Shown in pieces: positions 60,661 to 64,000 of a stretch of DNA of 64,000 nucleotides (position 1 is the first letter of the stretch; each line of letters begins with the position of its first letter). Under the pieces are notes generated by a model. It was not told where the DNA came from. It searched no databases and saw only the letters and a list, made by a program, of their open reading frames with translations. The stretch comes from Taenia hydatigena (taxonomy: Eukaryota; Platyhelminthes; Cestoda; Cyclophyllidea; Taeniidae). A program made the translations under genes and the position numbers. The stretch spans positions 13,155,482 through 13,219,481 of the forward strand of contig JADWOT020000009.1 of the NCBI GenBank assembly GCA_036345935.2, read 5' to 3'.

Positions 60661-62080
60661 TTTAAGCTTCATTTCTTCCCACTTCAACGCTGACGTCTCA
60701 GCAAAACTTCCTCCTCCTCTTCCTTATTACGCGTTCCTCCTTTTACTTCTTGACCATTACAGTGAAGTGAACTATCACTGTTTCTTAGGGATGCGTAGAA
60801 AACAAAAGAATGGATTTGATAAAAGTTCAAGCGACAAAACCAATTGTACAGTCAGGGAGTGGCAAAATAGTCCGACTGATTTTGCTTAGCTGTGCTATAA
60901 ACCTGGAGGATTTGTGAAGCAATTCAGAGGTGGTGGCAATGATGAGATGCTTCTTCTGCTTAGGCTATGATTCTAATAAGCACCGACACACAGCGCCACG
61001 TCTGCAAAGTGAAGGTAACCAAGGCGTTGCTATAGAAAGTGGTTGCATAATGCGCTAGATGGACGAAGTGATGCCAACAGAGATGACGTGAGCGCGTGTG
61101 TGATAATGCATTTCCCCCACTTAAGGCAGTCTTCCTGCAAAGCATTCTGTGCAGTGAAGGCGTACTCCTGAACCTGCTGTTACTTGGTGCACCGTTTCTT
61201 CATTCGTCTCGACGAGTTATAATGGGAAACACTTGTTGTTGGTGGTGTCTGCACCAATCCACTTGTGCTACTACTTTTATATGAGGGAGTGAGGATGAGC
61301 ATACTTGGGACAGGGAGTACACAAAAGTGGAAGCTAAGATGCGATAGGTTTTCGGACATCCTCCTTCTCCTCCACTTGAGCAAACCACATTCCTCCTCCT
61401 CCCCTCTCATTAATACAAGCATGATGTGAGCTGACAAGGGTTCCTTCCTTCGTTACTATTTACTGTTTCATCAACAGTATTAGATGGACGCCATCTCCCT
61501 CTCTTCTCTCTTCTTGTTTGGCCCCCTCGGTGGTTGAGACCTAAGTGAAACCCCAACCTTGCTACTATAACTGTTGACTTGTGTTCGGCGTTTGTGAAAA
61601 AAGCACCAAATACCGAGCACCATTGTAATACTTTGTTTGTTTGAACTACCGGTTTCATCAGGATCACAGAGGTGGCCGAATTGCCCTAGCTGTGTTGGCT
61701 GGCCTACGGGCCATGCCAACAGAGATGACATGAGCTCGTGTATGATACTGCATTTCCCCCACGTAAGGCATTCTTCCCGCAAAGCATTCTGTGTAGTGAA
61801 GGCGTACTCCTGAACCTGCATTTCGTTGGCCTGCAGCGGGGTAAGATGGAGCATGGAATTGGGAGGAGTTCGCATGAGGCCCCAAAGCCATGGCTCGTAG
61901 CAGAGCACACACTGTATTGAATCAGAATTTAGCAGACGCCTACTCATATATATATATGGGCTCTGGTGGTGTAAGTGAGAAGTAAATCAAAGTTTGCAAA
62001 CATAATAAAATAAATTTGGCATACATTGTGATTGCAGGTTGGTTTGAGATTCGAATAAAGTGCTTTTATTTCTGTTGACA
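60661..62080 (-). repeat. Mosaic Y-type repeat segment
   Basis: Contains the inverted counterpart of 54200-54990, the Y module that surrounds the TRIM-like LTR (61190-61620, parallel to 38080-38510) and a truncated LTR. An AT dinucleotide run lies at about 61947-61958. The 155-codon frame at 61480-61947 crosses these modules and has no protein domain. Confidence 0.75.
61624..61717 (+). repeat. Truncated TRIM-like LTR
   Basis: The first 94 bases of an LTR (TGTAATACTTTGTTTG onward). It breaks at CATGCCAACAG into another repeat segment. Confidence 0.7.
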
Positions 62081-63480
62081 TGCATAATTAATAAATTCAA
62101 ATGGACCCTGCGATTCCCCTCACTTATTTGGTGCTATGTGAGCATCCCAACGCACTAAGCAGATAGACAGATGTTAGAATGTAGAGTGGGTGGATAGTCT
62201 AGCTTATACGCACGCTTTGCTTTGCTTTATCATACCATATTAAGTGCACATCCGAGTAATGCTAATGAGTAGAATTGAAGTGATGATAATTTTAACCTTA
62301 CGAGACTTGGCAACGGAAATGGCTTCAATGTGTTAAACGGATGGAAATGCATTGAAGTGTAAATTGTTTAAATCCACATAAGTGACTTGTTGATTGGCTG
62401 ATGGAAAGGCGTGATCTGTACACAGATGCATAAATAGGATAGAGCGTCGGCGTGGTGTACCGCGCTGTGGTTGCGTGAGACGCGTCTTTGCATTCGTCTG
62501 CAAGGACGCCTGGAAGCGTGTGCAGTGTTTTCGGAGATCGTGATCCGCGACGCCGTCGCGTACACTGGGCATGCAACGCTGGAGGACGTCATGGTTAGGA
62601 CTGTGAACCAAGTCTTCAAGCATCAGGGTCTTGCTCTCTGCAGCTTCGGTGGCTAGGTTGCGGTACACCCGATAGACGGACAGGTGGCGACGTTGCAGCT
62701 GGTGTGTGAACGCTACAACGGCCCTGTTTATGGCGCCCTCCAACACCACATTGCAGATTGCATTAATGTCGTCCTGTTCTATTCACAAGGCAACTGAGGC
62801 GGTGTAGGCAGGCCGTGTTGGGTAGCTGAGGCAGAGTTGGGAGTAGACTAGCAGGGCTTGGCTGCGCGTGTTGGAGATGCGTAGGTGGGTCGCTGTAATG
62901 AAGCCTTTTGACTCACTGCAGCCGTCTCTCCTTTGTCTTTGCTTGTTCGGCTTTCGGCTGTTCGTTCAACAGCCACAATTGACGCAGGGTGGGGGTGGAG
63001 GTATGGTGATGGGTGGCTGGATGATAAATGATAAATTGGAGGGTGGCTGTTAATGCGCGGAGAGAGTATCGTATCTAAGATAGGTGGGGGCGTACGCCTT
63101 GTCGCCGATCGCGTTGTTGATGGTGAGGGTTGGGCTGGTAAAGTGTCAGTAGCATGCGTTGGAGGCTGTCGTCTCTGTTCGCAAAAGTATGAGTTGGTAG
63201 TTCTTTAGCTACTCAGCTACCATGAGTCAACGCGAAGCATGTCAGTATTTTAAGGTGGTGAAAACGGAATCCCTTTCCTTTCCGTGTCGCTCCTTTCTTG
63301 CACTTTGTTGGCTAACTTAAAGAGAAGTAGCCTAGGCCGCTGCACTAGACCACTCTATTCCGCCTTACACTGCAAAAATTCAATCAACATCACCGTTGAT
63401 CACTTCTGTCCGATAGCCCGAGCGCTTTAGCGGTCGGAGATTTTTACCAGCACGTTTCGCATAGATGCCACGATGCAGCG
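62081..63480 (-). repeat. Block X fragment, inverted, older copy
   Basis: The complement of X from about 1 to 1340, with an insertion of about 150 bp (63150-63300) and many point differences. The homology ends near 63490, close to where block X begins at base 1 of the window. This supports a real end of the X unit near there. Confidence 0.82.
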
Positions 63481-64000
63481 GGTGGTGCACACAACCAATG
63501 GAAACTTCGGATCTGCTCGAGATATTATCGTCCTTGCTTTGCTTCGTGATTTATTTCCTTTGCTCCTCTCGCTTACTACTTCCTCCTCACCTCTTATTGT
63601 CGGCACGACCAAGCTCTTAATAGAGACTGATTCTGTAATGTGTCACATACTGATTCCACTCCTTTGGCCGCCTTCTAATAAACTGGAAGACAATTCTCAT
63701 TGGCTGCACATCAGTTCAATCATGCAAATGCAATTAAGCAGCAGTGGTACAAGTAAGGGAAATTAAGATGGTGTTTGAAAACATTTAGTATACTTCGTGT
63801 TCATGATCCATCTAAAGGGAAGTGTCGTGGGTCTAGAGGCACTAAGCGTCACGGGAAGCGACTACAAGTCAGCTACAACACATGGCTAGGCGTGGTGCTA
63901 AGATAACATCTGTGAGCCTAATCATCAGACGTTTCTTTTGGCGCTTAAGGTACTCTCTGGCAAGATCACCTGCATCGTGGTCGTTGAGAATATATGCTGT
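63481..64000. other. Right end of window, no gene seen
   Basis: No match to the other repeats was recognised. A 97-codon plus-strand frame (63473-63766) starts in the X fragment and has no domain. Confidence 0.45.

Noticed and set aside
1..64000. CRISPR arrays, bacterial operons, rRNA genes
   Set aside because: None was seen. The introns, retrotransposons and gene families indicate a eukaryotic nuclear genome.

Overview
The window looks like nuclear DNA of a parasitic flatworm, most likely a taeniid tapeworm. The reasons are short introns (one of 37 bp and many of 75-85 bp), multi-exon genes with very small phase-1 exons, a secreted antigen gene whose C-terminal tail resembles the taeniid EG95-type antigens, and many copies of a miniature LTR element resembling the TRIM elements reported from taeniids. 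The taxonomic call is inference from these features; no database search was possible.

Layout. 1-12.2 kb is repeat DNA in two blocks, X (1-4470) and Y (6007-11803). 12.2-23.6 kb is mostly single-copy: an unidentified minus-strand gene (exons at 13.7-16.0 kb) and a complete plus-strand gene for a small secreted, probably GPI-anchored protein (19526-22772, eleven exons, five of them 18-31 bp). 23.6-25.9 kb is an X/Y repeat remnant with a TRIM-like element. 25.96-29.95 kb is a decayed Ty3/gypsy retrotransposon on the minus strand. 30.0-34.4 kb and 36.1-41.9 kb are nearly identical inverted copies of X and Y. 42-52.8 kb is again mostly single-copy: a minus-strand gene fragment (42954-43517), a broken cyclin-dependent-kinase gene copy (about 45.0-46.3 kb), a plus-strand partial copy of an exosome-nuclease exon (about 48.1 kb) and the exosome nuclease gene EXOSC10/RRP6 on the minus strand (48590 to at least 51489). 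From 52.8 kb to the end are older, rearranged X/Y and TRIM-like pieces around a GT-rich tract with no clear gene (56.2-58.8 kb).

The genes do not form a pathway. EXOSC10 is a housekeeping RNA-decay enzyme. The small secreted gene and the 43 kb gene fragment have the run of small symmetric exons seen in fast-evolving helminth surface or secreted proteins. More than half of the window is mobile or repeat DNA. The most useful observations are the micro-exon antigen gene, the complete TRIM anatomy (LTR, primer site, polypurine tract, LTR), the near-identical inverted X and Y copies (one ending exactly at the window's only N), and the inverted copy of an EXOSC10 exon with its intron.
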